In this document: piece by piece, positions 1 through 5,550 of the stretch
Position numbering within the stretch: the first letter of the stretch is position 1
Layout: the number at the start of each line of letters is the position of its first letter
NCBI GenBank assembly: GCA_024641445.1
Contig: JAHEDA010000171.1
Coordinates: forward strand, 1 to 5,550
DNA: 5,550 nucleotides
Source: Gammaproteobacteria bacterium
Lineage (GTDB): Bacteria; Pseudomonadota; Gammaproteobacteria; UBA6429; Thiohalophilaceae
Reading direction: 5' to 3'
Made by a program: the position numbers and the translations under genes
Notes under the pieces: generated by a model
Told to the model about the DNA's origin: nothing
Databases searched by the model: none
What the model saw: only the letters and a program-made list of their open reading frames with translations

Positions 1-563
1 TGCGGCAGGTCGATGATCACCGGGCCATTGGCATCCACCAACACATTGAATTCCGACAGGTCACCATGCACCAGCCCGGCCACCAACATGCGCACCACAT
101 AGCGCATCACCATGGCGTGGTCTTCCAGCGCCTGGTGCTCGGTCATCGCTACATCGCACAGGCGCGGCGCCACGTCACCGTCTTCATCGGTGATCAGCTC
201 CATCAACAACACCCCGTCGAGGCAGCCATAGGGTTGCGGCACACGCACCCCGGCGGCGGCCAGGCGATAGAGCGCGTCCACCTCGGCGGTCTGCCAGGTC
301 TCTTCCTGTTGCTGGCGGCCATACTTGGAGCCCTTGGCCATGGCGCGGGCCAGGCGGGTGTCGCGCACATTGCGCCCCTCCTGATACTTCACCGCCTGCT
401 TAAAGCCACGCTTGCTGGCCTCCTTATAAACCTTGGCACAGCGCACCGCGTCCCCGCAGCGCACCACGTAGACATCGGCCTCTTTGCCACTCATGAGGCG
501 GCGCACCACCTCATCGACGAGGCCGTGTTCTACCAGGGGTTGAATGCGATCGGGCGTTTTCAT
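1..563 (-). CDS. RIO1-family serine/threonine protein kinase, partial (3' end beyond window)
   Basis: Reading leftward from the ATG at 563-561 gives 187 codons plus two bases with no stop, so the C-terminal part lies outside the window. The RIO kinase hallmarks are visible in order: the ATP-binding loop S25-G-K-E-A-D-V-Y, the probable ATP-contacting lysine K44 in AKVYKEA, the catalytic loop H166-G-D168-L-S-E-F-N173, and the metal-binding aspartate D185 in IIDLP, which replaces DFG in RIO kinases. Residues about 60-90 would be the RIO flexible loop. Bacterial members are usually somewhat under 300 residues, so about two thirds is present. RIO kinases are cytoplasmic ATP-dependent kinases or ATPases; the archaeal and eukaryotic ones act in ribosome maturation, while the substrate of the bacterial ones is poorly defined. 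An AAGG ribosome binding site (569-572, minus strand) sits 5 bases before the ATG and supports this start. The gene is divergent from the Fic gene. The family call is secure; the cellular role is not. Confidence 0.93.
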   Translation of the reverse strand, partial: MKTPDRIQPLVEHGLVDEVVRRLMSGKEADVYVVRCGDAVRCAKVYKEASKRGFKQAVKYQEGRNVRDTRLARAMAKGSKYGRQQQEETWQTAEVDALYRLAAAGVRVPQPYGCLDGVLLMELITDEDGDVAPRLCDVAMTEHQALEDHAMVMRYVVRMLVAGLVHGDLSEFNVLVDANGPVIIDLP

Positions 564-667
564 GGCGACCTTGTACCTTATATATGGGCGCGTGGGAATG
601 GGGTGCTGCGAAGAACCGGTTTGTCGGTCAATCCCGCGTGCATGCGCATATCGGGTGGCTCCTCGGT

Positions 668-680
668 ACAGACTGTCTGT
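668..680. promoter_or_regulatory. 13-base perfect palindrome in the divergent intergenic region
   Basis: ACAGAC and GTCTGT form a perfect inverted repeat around a single central T. It lies about 105 bases upstream of the RIO kinase start and about 120 bases upstream of the Fic start, in the only non-coding stretch between the two genes. Size and symmetry fit a dimeric regulator's operator, but I recognise no specific regulator, and a palindrome this short can arise by chance. Confidence 0.3.
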
Positions 681-711
681 GCGCCATGGCGGACAATCAT
701 CCGGGACCAGG

Positions 712-758
712 CTTTAATATGGAGGGCTGGATTGCCTATATTAAAGGTAGCCTATAAT
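712..758 (+). promoter_or_regulatory. Probable fic promoter with overlapping AT-rich inverted repeat (candidate operator)
   Basis: A perfect TATAAT at 753-758 is preceded by TTGCCT at 732-737 (4 of 6 to the sigma-70 -35 consensus), with a short 15-base spacer. Transcription would begin near 765, about 37 bases before the Fic ATG. A perfect inverted repeat, CTTTAATAT (712-720) and ATATTAAAG (738-746), has one arm just upstream of the -35 and the other in the -35/-10 spacer. A similar half-motif recurs as a direct repeat (CCTATATTA at 735, CCTATAATA at 751, 16 bases apart). This is the geometry of a repressor site. The Fic product's own winged helix is the obvious candidate ligand, by inference only. 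Confidence 0.5.
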
Positions 759-801
759 ATGTGATCAGCGGCGGCCCATAGTAAAGACAGGATATAACAG
801 G

Positions 802-1941
802 ATGACATCAGAGCGGTCAGGACGATACGCGCTACAAGCGGGAGGTGAGCGTGCATTTATGCCGGCTCCGCTGCCACCCAGGCCGCCGGTCGTCATCGAC
901 GGTGTTATGCAGAATCTCCTGTCCAAGGCCGACCGGGCCCTGGGCCGGTTGGATGGTTCGATTCGTACCCTGCCAAACCCCGATTTGTTTGTCTTCATGT
1001 ACGTGCGCAAGGAGGCGGTGCTGTCGAGCCAGATTGAAGGTACGCAAAGCTCGCTCAATGACGTGCTGCAGGTCGAGGCGGAGATATTTGACACCGAACA
1101 CCCGCGAGACGTCAACGAAGTCCTGAACTATGTACGGGCCATGAACTATGGCATTGAGCGGATTGATAGCCTGCCGCTTTCCATGCGCCTCATCCGCGAG
1201 ATCCATGCGCAGCTTATGGCGGGGGTGCGCGGCAGTCAGCGCCAGCCCGGAGAATTTCGCACCATTCAAAACTGGATTGGCCCAATGGGCTGCACCCTGC
1301 GTGAGGCCAGCTTTGTTCCACCACCACCCCAACAGTTGCCGCAGATATTGAGAGAGCTGGAAACATTTCTGCATAGCGATGAGATACCGGCACTGATAAC
1401 GATAGGGCTTGCCCATGCGCAGTTTGAAACGATTCATCCCTTTCTGGATGGCAACGGCCGAATGGGACGGTTATTGATTGCATTCATGCTGTATCAGCGT
1501 GAGATATTGCAGACACCGGTGCTGTATCTATCACACTATTTCAAGAAACATCGGGCAGAGTATTACGATTGCCTGCAAGCCACTCGTGACCAGGCCGATT
1601 GGGAGGGCTGGCTCAGGTTCTTTCTTACCGGGGTGTGGGAGGTCGCACAAGAGGCCACCGAGACCGCGCGCAAGGTAGTAGACATGCGTGAGCAGCACCG
1701 ACGTCTGATTGCAGACAAATTTGGTCGCGTCGCATCCAACGCAATTCGCGTACTGGAACACTTATACCAGCGCCCGTATATAAAGGTGCAGGATATCGTC
1801 AGGCTGACAGGGGTTACCTATCCGGCAGCAAACAGCCTGATGAATAAATTTATGCAGCATCATCTGCTAACGGAAATCACCGGACAGAGCCGTAACCGTC
1901 GGTTTCGCTATGATGCCTATATCAACCTGTTTAGTGACTAG
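802..1941 (+). CDS. fic: Class II Fic-family protein (AMP-transferase) with C-terminal winged helix
   Basis: The 379-residue protein has the order typical of stand-alone Fic proteins. The N-terminal Fic_N region (about residues 8-100) begins with GRYALQAGGERAFMPAPLPP and contains the inhibitory motif S75-SQI-E79-G80, matching (S/T)xxxE(G/N). The Fic core (about 115-225) carries the complete catalytic loop H212-PFLDGNGR-MG-R223. A C-terminal winged helix-turn-helix spans about 305-375. An inhibitory motif upstream of the core defines class II. Such enzymes move AMP from ATP to a hydroxyl side chain of a target protein and are held inactive until the inhibitory glutamate is displaced. All key residues are present, so the protein should be active. 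The target is unknown; solved relatives with this layout, such as Shewanella SoFic, modify themselves. The ATG is supported by AGGA at 789-792, 9 bases upstream. Codon use is more mixed and AT-tolerant than in hsdR, which may hint at separate acquisition. The exported-protein gene starts 10 bases after the stop. Confidence 0.93.
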   Translation: MTSERSGRYALQAGGERAFMPAPLPPRPPVVIDGVMQNLLSKADRALGRLDGSIRTLPNPDLFVFMYVRKEAVLSSQIEGTQSSLNDVLQVEAEIFDTEHPRDVNEVLNYVRAMNYGIERIDSLPLSMRLIREIHAQLMAGVRGSQRQPGEFRTIQNWIGPMGCTLREASFVPPPPQQLPQILRELETFLHSDEIPALITIGLAHAQFETIHPFLDGNGRMGRLLIAFMLYQREILQTPVLYLSHYFKKHRAEYYDCLQATRDQADWEGWLRFFLTGVWEVAQEATETARKVVDMREQHRRLIADKFGRVASNAIRVLEHLYQRPYIKVQDIVRLTGVTYPAANSLMNKFMQHHLLTEITGQSRNRRFRYDAYINLFSD

Positions 1942-1951
1942 GTAGGTAACC

Positions 1952-2383
1952 ATGAAACACATCATTGCAATCGTGCTCGGGGGCCTGCTGGTTACCCACA
2001 CCACCCAGGCCGAAGACGCCGCGCTCATCAAGGACAAGGCCGCCTTCGACAGCCTGCTGCAACACGTCGAACTCAAACTCACCTTCGAGAGTGAGTGCAC
2101 CCGCATCTTCAACACCATGGGTGACAGCACCCTGGGTGAACTGATCGCCAGCTTCGCCGCCTCGCCCATGGACAACCCCCGCCACACCTTCACCCTCACG
2201 ACCCAATGCACCGCTGAACAGCGGGACGTCGACGGCAAACAACGCGACACTCACCGCTGCGCACTCAGCCTTACCGATGCCTTTGAAGTCGAAGGCCGGC
2301 CGGAGCACATCACCAACACCCTCAGCTTTTCCGTCCTCGCCAAGGACAATCGGCTCATCAAGAACTCACTGCTCTGTTACTAG
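1952..2383 (+). CDS. Small exported four-cysteine protein, function unknown
   Basis: I do not recognise this 143-residue protein. Its N-terminus is a clear Sec signal peptide: one charged residue (K2), a hydrophobic core IIAIVLGGLLV, and a likely signal peptidase I site after T18-Q19-A20. The mature protein of about 123 residues has exactly four cysteines (C49, C86, C103, C142). An even number fits two disulfides in an oxidising periplasm. There is no lipobox and no second membrane segment. Mature segments such as LKLTFESECTRIF, TFTLTTQC and NTLSFSVLAKD suggest a beta-rich fold. The start follows the Fic stop by 10 bases, with a purine-rich TAGGTAGG around 1939-1946 that can serve as ribosome binding site, so the two genes are very probably co-transcribed. 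C-ending codons dominate, unlike the Fic gene. It could be an accessory to the Fic protein or merely a neighbour; nothing in the sequence decides this. Confidence 0.8.
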   Translation: MKHIIAIVLGGLLVTHTTQAEDAALIKDKAAFDSLLQHVELKLTFESECTRIFNTMGDSTLGELIASFAASPMDNPRHTFTLTTQCTAEQRDVDGKQRDTHRCALSLTDAFEVEGRPEHITNTLSFSVLAKDNRLIKNSLLCY

Positions 2384-2579
2384 CCACGTACTCGCACTAC
2401 CAATAACCCAGCCAGCACCTGTGTAACCCCCCGGCATTACCGATAAACGCCTAGTCTGTTGGGGCTATTCTGGCTATTATCCCAGTACACGCTTGGTTAG
2501 GCCTGAGTAAGCCCAGCGCCGCGACACCACGGACCTGGGCCCGCCCGATAAGGAAATAAGCAAACAACAGGGAGCACCC
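2384..2579 (+). other. Intergenic region before hsdR with weak promoter and hairpin candidates
   Basis: I see no credible gene in these 196 bases. There is no U-tailed hairpin, so no clear factor-independent terminator follows the exported-protein gene. TATTAT at 2475-2480 matches 5 of 6 of a -10 box but lacks a good -35 at proper spacing. GCCCAG (2511-2516) and CTGGGC (2535-2540) are complementary across 18 bases and could form a leader hairpin about 30 bases upstream of the hsdR ribosome binding site. These sites are suggestive only. Confidence 0.3.
2569..2574 (+). promoter_or_regulatory. Ribosome binding site deciding the TTG start of hsdR
   Basis: AGGGAG lies 5 bases before TTG at 2580-2582. 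The frame is closed upstream by TAA at 2508-2510, with no ATG, GTG or TTG codon in between. The first in-frame ATG (about 2715) would delete the conserved N-terminal segment and fall just before the nuclease aspartate. TTG is therefore the likely start. Confidence 0.75.
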
Positions 2580-5550
2580 TTGTCACCCGAAACCTCGAAA
2601 GACGAAGCCCTCACCCGCGAAGAGATCGACAACAAGCTCGCACTCGCCGGTTGGGTCGTGCAGGACAAAAAGCGCCTGAATCTGCATGAATCATTGGGTG
2701 TCGCCGTGCGCGAGATGGACACCGACACTGGCCCAGCCGATTACATGCTCTTCATCGCCGGTAAGGCCTGCGGCATTATCGAGGCCAAGCGAGAGGGCAC
2801 CGACCTCGGTGGTGTAGCCGAACAGTCCGCTCGTTATGCCACTTCGCAAACCAAACACATCGAGCGCTGGGCTGCGGCCAATGAGCCGCTGCCGTTTCTC
2901 TACGAAGCCACCAATCACGAAATCCGTTTCCGTGACGAGCGCGATCCGCATCCGCGCTCACGCACCGTCTTCCATTTCCACAAGCCCGAAACCCTCAAGG
3001 CCTGGTTAACCGAAGATGTAGGTTGGGCTGACGCAGGAAGCCCAACAAAACCAAAAACACTACGCGCCCGTTTCCAGGATCTCCCCGCACTCAACACCGA
3101 AAACCTGCGTGCCTGCCAAATCGACGCCATCCACGGCATTGAACACAGCCTCAAACAAGGCAAACCCCGCGCACTACTCCAAATGGCCACCGGCTCCGGC
3201 AAAACCTACGCCGCCGTCACCCAGGTCTACCGCCTGGCCAAGTTCGCCAAGGTCAAACGCGTTCTGTTTCTGGTCGACCGTGGTAACCTCGCCACCAACG
3301 CCAAGGATGAATTTGAACAATTCGTCATCCCCCACGATGGCCGCAAATTCACCCAACACTACAACGTCAACATCCTCGGCCGCGCCGGCATCCCCGACGC
3401 CACCAAGGTCACCATCTCCACCATCCAGCGCATGTATTCCCAACTCACCGGCCAAGAATTTGATGACTCGGCTGATGACCGCTCTGGATTCGAAATAGAT
3501 AGTTACACTGACGTGCAGGGATGCACTAATGTCGCGGTAGGCAGGACGCCGGGAGCGACCGGGTTTGAAGTCGAAGCAAGCACAATAAGCAAAGAGCCCC
3601 GGCCCGTCAGCTACAACCCCGACATCCCCATCGAAGAGTTCGATGTCATCATCATCGACGAATGCCACCGTTCCATCTACAACCTCTGGCGCCAGGTGCT
3701 CGAATACTTCGATGCCTTCCTCATTGGCCTCACCGCCACACCCACCAAAAAAACCATCGGCTTTTTTGGGCAAAACCTCGTCTCCGAATACACCCACGAA
3801 GACGCCGTGGTCGACAAGGTCAATGTGGGCTACGACATCTACCGCATCAAAACCGAGCTCACCGAACAGGGCAACAAAATCGAAGCCGGCACCGCCGTCG
3901 AAATCCGCGACCGTCTCACCAAACAAAAACGCCTCGAAGTGCTCGACCAGGAAGAAGAATGGCTCGCCAGACAACTCGACCGCAGCGTCCTGGCCCCCAA
4001 CCAGATTCGCACTGTCGTCCAGGCCTTCAAAGACAAATGCCTGCCCGAGTGCTTCCCTGAAAGAAACTGGCATAACTCCCTCACCCTCTCCCAAGGGGAG
4101 AGGGAGCAAAGTCCTCTCACCCAGGAAGAGCTTGCTACTAATTCCCCTCTCCCTCAGGGAGACGACTCCAAGGATGGAGGAGGTAGAGCAACGCAGGAGG
4201 CCAAAGCCGAGGGTAGGGGTGAGGGTGATTTTAAAAGAATGGAATGGGTCCCCAAAACCCTCGTCTTCGCCAAAGACGACGACCACTGCGACCGCATCGT
4301 CGATGCCGTGCGCGAAGTCTTCGACGAAGGCAACGCCTTCTGCAAAAAAATCACCTACAAAATCGGCAAACGCGAAGCAGAAGAATCCATCAAAGCCTTC
4401 CGCACCGATCCGCAATTCCGCATCGCCGTCACCGTCGACATGATCGCCACCGGCACCGACATCCGGCCCCTGGAATGCGTCATGTTCATGCGCGATGTCA
4501 AAAGCCAGGCCTACTACGAACAAATGAAAGGCCGCGGCACCCGCGTCATCAGCCGCGACGAACTGCACAAAGTCACCCCCGATGCCCCCGGCAAAAGCCG
4601 CTTTGTCCTGGTCGATTGCGTCGGCGTCACCGAAACCGACAAAACCGAAACCAAATCACTGGAAACCAAACCCAGCGTCTCCACCGCCAAACTCATGGAA
4701 CAAGTCGCCCGCGGCGACCGCCACTCCGAAACCCTGCGCGCCCTCGGCAACCGCATGATCCGGCTCGACCTCAAACTCAACGAGCAACAACGCAAACGCG
4801 TCAATGATCTAATAAGCTCCCTCTCCCTTGAGGGAGAGGGCAGGGGTGAGGGCGAATCAGATGTAGGGTGGGTAGACGAAGGAAACCCACCAACTGGAGC
4901 AGCGGAGCAGCTCCCACAAACCACCTTGTCGGACGTTGCTGCCAACCTCATCCATTGGACTAATGAGACCAAACTCATCGAAGCCGCAAAAATACATGCC
5001 AAAACCGAAGAGCCAACAGAAAAACAAATACAAGAAGCGTTTAAACCGAAGGCTGATATCCTAATCAAACCCTTCCACAACCCAGACCTGCGCGATCTCA
5101 TCGAAGCCCTGCGCAAAGACACCGACCAACTCATCGACGACAGCCCGGATAACGTCATCGATGCCGGCTTCGACGCCGAAAAAGCCGAAGGCCTCATTAA
5201 TAACTGGCAACAATTCATCCAGGACCACAAGAACGAAATCGATGCCATCGAGCTGATCTACAAACAGCCCTACCAAAAACGCCATCTCAGTTACGACATG
5301 ATCAACCAGCTGGTCGAAGAGATCGAACAACCGCCGTACCACATCGCCCCGGTCGAAGTCTGGAAGGCCTACGAACAACTCAAAAAAGCCAAAGTAAGAG
5401 GCGCACCACCCGAGAGCAAATTACCCATCTTAATTAGCCTGCTCAGACTGGCGACAGGCGTCACCGACGTACTCGAACCCTTTACCGAACTGGTCAACAA
5501 CCGCTTTGATAACTGGATAAAGCAACAAGGCAAAGACTTCAAACCAGAAC
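2580..5550 (+). CDS. hsdR: Type I restriction endonuclease subunit R (EcoEI-like), partial, with in-frame palindromic insertions
   Basis: The frame runs 990 codons to the window edge without a stop. HsdR is the ATP-driven motor and nuclease of type I restriction complexes; with HsdM and HsdS it translocates DNA and cuts far from the recognition site. The N-terminal nuclease shows D54, E68-A-K70 and the associated Q82-xxx-Y86. The superfamily 2 helicase shows motif I ATGSGKT (K208), motif II D360-E-C-H363, motif III L384-TATP, motif V (A623-TGTD) and motif VI Q648-MKGRGTR655. The C-terminal helical domain of EcoEI-type R proteins covers about 800 onward and is cut by the window; perhaps 70-100 residues are missing. 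The protein is longer than family members I remember because about 130 residues come from repeat elements near residues 147-156, 308-339, 500-549 and 747-778, all in linkers between conserved blocks. Since no catalytic motif is disturbed, it may be functional. No hsdM or hsdS is in the window. Confidence 0.93.
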   Translation, partial: MSPETSKDEALTREEIDNKLALAGWVVQDKKRLNLHESLGVAVREMDTDTGPADYMLFIAGKACGIIEAKREGTDLGGVAEQSARYATSQTKHIERWAAANEPLPFLYEATNHEIRFRDERDPHPRSRTVFHFHKPETLKAWLTEDVGWADAGSPTKPKTLRARFQDLPALNTENLRACQIDAIHGIEHSLKQGKPRALLQMATGSGKTYAAVTQVYRLAKFAKVKRVLFLVDRGNLATNAKDEFEQFVIPHDGRKFTQHYNVNILGRAGIPDATKVTISTIQRMYSQLTGQEFDDSADDRSGFEIDSYTDVQGCTNVAVGRTPGATGFEVEASTISKEPRPVSYNPDIPIEEFDVIIIDECHRSIYNLWRQVLEYFDAFLIGLTATPTKKTIGFFGQNLVSEYTHEDAVVDKVNVGYDIYRIKTELTEQGNKIEAGTAVEIRDRLTKQKRLEVLDQEEEWLARQLDRSVLAPNQIRTVVQAFKDKCLPECFPERNWHNSLTLSQGEREQSPLTQEELATNSPLPQGDDSKDGGGRATQEAKAEGRGEGDFKRMEWVPKTLVFAKDDDHCDRIVDAVREVFDEGNAFCKKITYKIGKREAEESIKAFRTDPQFRIAVTVDMIATGTDIRPLECVMFMRDVKSQAYYEQMKGRGTRVISRDELHKVTPDAPGKSRFVLVDCVGVTETDKTETKSLETKPSVSTAKLMEQVARGDRHSETLRALGNRMIRLDLKLNEQQRKRVNDLISSLSLEGEGRGEGESDVGWVDEGNPPTGAAEQLPQTTLSDVAANLIHWTNETKLIEAAKIHAKTEEPTEKQIQEAFKPKADILIKPFHNPDLRDLIEALRKDTDQLIDDSPDNVIDAGFDAEKAEGLINNWQQFIQDHKNEIDAIELIYKQPYQKRHLSYDMINQLVEEIEQPPYHIAPVEVWKAYEQLKKAKVRGAPPESKLPILISLLRLATGVTDVLEPFTELVNNRFDNWIKQQGKDFKPE
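3018..3047 (+). repeat. 30-base palindromic element, copy 1, in frame in hsdR
   Basis: GTTGGGCT (3022-3029) and AGCCCAAC (3039-3046) form an 8-base-pair stem with a 9-base loop. The element is exactly 10 codons (residues 147-156) and, with the preceding GAT, reads DVGWADAGSPT. It lies between the nuclease domain (ending near ETLKAWL) and the segment TLRARFQDLP that leads into the helicase, a linker in this family. It is 24/30 identical to 4863-4892. I recall similar GTAGG-TGGG hairpins from many gammaproteobacterial genomes, but could not verify this here. Confidence 0.75.
3501..3596 (+). repeat. Probable palindromic repeat insertion before helicase motif II
   Basis: The segment contains a perfect hairpin GTGCA-GGGA-TGCAC (3513-3526), followed by GTCGC (3531-3535) pairing with GCGAC (3555-3559), with GGC/GCC nested inside. 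It is translated as about 32 residues (about 308-339) that lack the look of the surrounding protein, between GFEID and EPRPVSYNP, a variable linker just before the DECH box. Base composition and codon choice differ from the C-ending codons on either side. Its complement reads in a style (GRSRRPAYRDISASLHVS) that I associate with translated genomic repeats, from memory only. The edges are approximate. Confidence 0.55.
4078..4225 (+). repeat. Composite palindromic element with 9-base terminal inverted repeats, in hsdR
   Basis: The ends CCCTCACCC (4078-4086) and GGGTGAGGG (4217-4225) are perfect inverted repeats. Inside are CCCTCTCCC (4084-4092) with GGGAGAGGG (4096-4104) as a 9-pair hairpin, AGCAA (4105) with TTGCT (4132), TCTCCC (4148) with GGGAGA (4157), and CTCCA (4166) with TGGAG (4175). 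It encodes a low-complexity, polar stretch of about 50 residues (about 500-549) between CFPERN and the block WVPKTLVFAKDDDH, which are nearly adjacent in the family as I remember it. The element looks like one copy nested in, or fused with, another. Confidence 0.7.
4819..4852 (+). repeat. Second copy of the CCCTCTCCC/GGGTGAGGG repeat family
   Basis: CCCTCTCCCT (4819-4828) is perfectly complementary to AGGGAGAGGG (4831-4840), followed by a GGGGTGAGGG tail at 4843-4852, the same right end as the 4078-4225 element. It reads as the glycine- and glutamate-rich stretch SLSLEGEGRGEGES in hsdR, between KRVNDL and the later SDVAANLIHW, after the helicase core. Confidence 0.7.
4863..4892 (+). repeat. 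30-base palindromic element, copy 2, in frame in hsdR
   Basis: GGTGGGT (4867-4873) and ACCCACC (4885-4891) pair across an 11-base loop. With the preceding GAT the element reads DVGWVDEGNPP, the same phase as copy 1 (DVGWADAGSPT). Six of 30 bases differ from copy 1, four of them as two compensating stem pairs. It starts 10 bases after the preceding repeat, so the two form a cluster. Confidence 0.75.
4896..4911 (+). repeat. Tandem 8-base duplication GGAGCAGC x2
   Basis: Two exact, adjacent copies of GGAGCAGC follow copy 2 of the 30-base element by 3 bases. GGAGC at 4896-4900 can also pair with GCTCC at 4910-4914. It encodes GAAEQL in the extended hsdR linker. It may be the tail of a third small repeat or a slippage product. 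Confidence 0.4.

Noticed and set aside
66..764. 232-residue open frame on the plus strand at the left end
   Set aside because: It is opposite the RIO kinase, whose catalytic motifs are on the minus strand. The His- and Gly-rich product is typical of an antisense shadow.
832..1437. 201-residue minus-strand frame within fic
   Set aside because: The plus strand encodes a complete Fic protein with catalytic and inhibitory motifs over the same bases.
2384..2579. Factor-independent terminator after the exported-protein gene
   Set aside because: No GC-rich hairpin followed by a T run is present; only short, scattered complementary segments are.
4078..4225. Possibility that the repeats make hsdR a pseudogene
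   Set aside because: The frame reads through every element with no stop or frameshift, and downstream motifs V and VI and the C-terminal domain are in the same frame.
3174..4568. 464-residue open frame on the minus strand opposite hsdR
   Set aside because: Its product is rich in low-complexity G, D, V and F stretches, and it lies opposite a frame with intact helicase motifs. C-ending codons in hsdR remove stops from this antisense frame.
4078..4892. Possible CRISPR array or tandem repeat array
   Set aside because: The repeats are palindromes of different lengths and families at irregular distances, without unit-length spacers.

Overview
The window looks like a chromosomal stretch of a moderately GC-rich proteobacterium, most likely a gammaproteobacterium. 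The basis is a bacterial RIO-type kinase gene, codons that mostly end in G or C, and palindromic repeats of kinds I associate with gammaproteobacterial genomes. I cannot name the genus from this sequence.

Layout: the left end (1-563, minus strand) is the 5' two thirds of a RIO1-family protein kinase gene that runs off the window. A 238-base divergent intergenic region follows. It holds a 13-base palindrome and an AT-rich inverted repeat wrapped around a probable promoter. From there two genes run rightward almost touching: a class II Fic protein (AMP-transferase fold plus C-terminal winged helix, 802-1941) and, 10 bases later, a small exported four-cysteine protein of unknown function (1952-2383). 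After about 200 bases without a gene, hsdR of a type I restriction system (EcoEI-like family) starts at a TTG codon with a strong ribosome binding site at 2580. It stays open to the end of the window. The cognate hsdM and hsdS genes are not in the window; they may lie downstream.

The most unusual feature is inside hsdR. The 990 visible codons have no stop or frameshift, and every expected nuclease and helicase motif is intact. Yet the reading frame carries at least five palindromic repeat elements from at least three sequence families: 3018-3047, about 3501-3596, 4078-4225, 4819-4852 and 4863-4892. Each falls in a linker between conserved blocks and is read through as extra amino acids. Two of them (3018-3047 and 4863-4892) are copies of one 30-base hairpin family, read in the same phase, with compensatory base changes in the stem. 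The gene therefore looks like a repeated target, or a tolerant host, for small mobile palindromes that become protein sequence, similar in concept to the palindromic elements found inside Rickettsia genes.

How the genes work together: HsdR would supply ATP-driven DNA translocation and cleavage for a type I restriction complex. Fic proteins modify target proteins with AMP and are often found near restriction loci, but a functional link here is inference only. The Fic winged helix and the inverted repeat at its own promoter suggest autoregulation.
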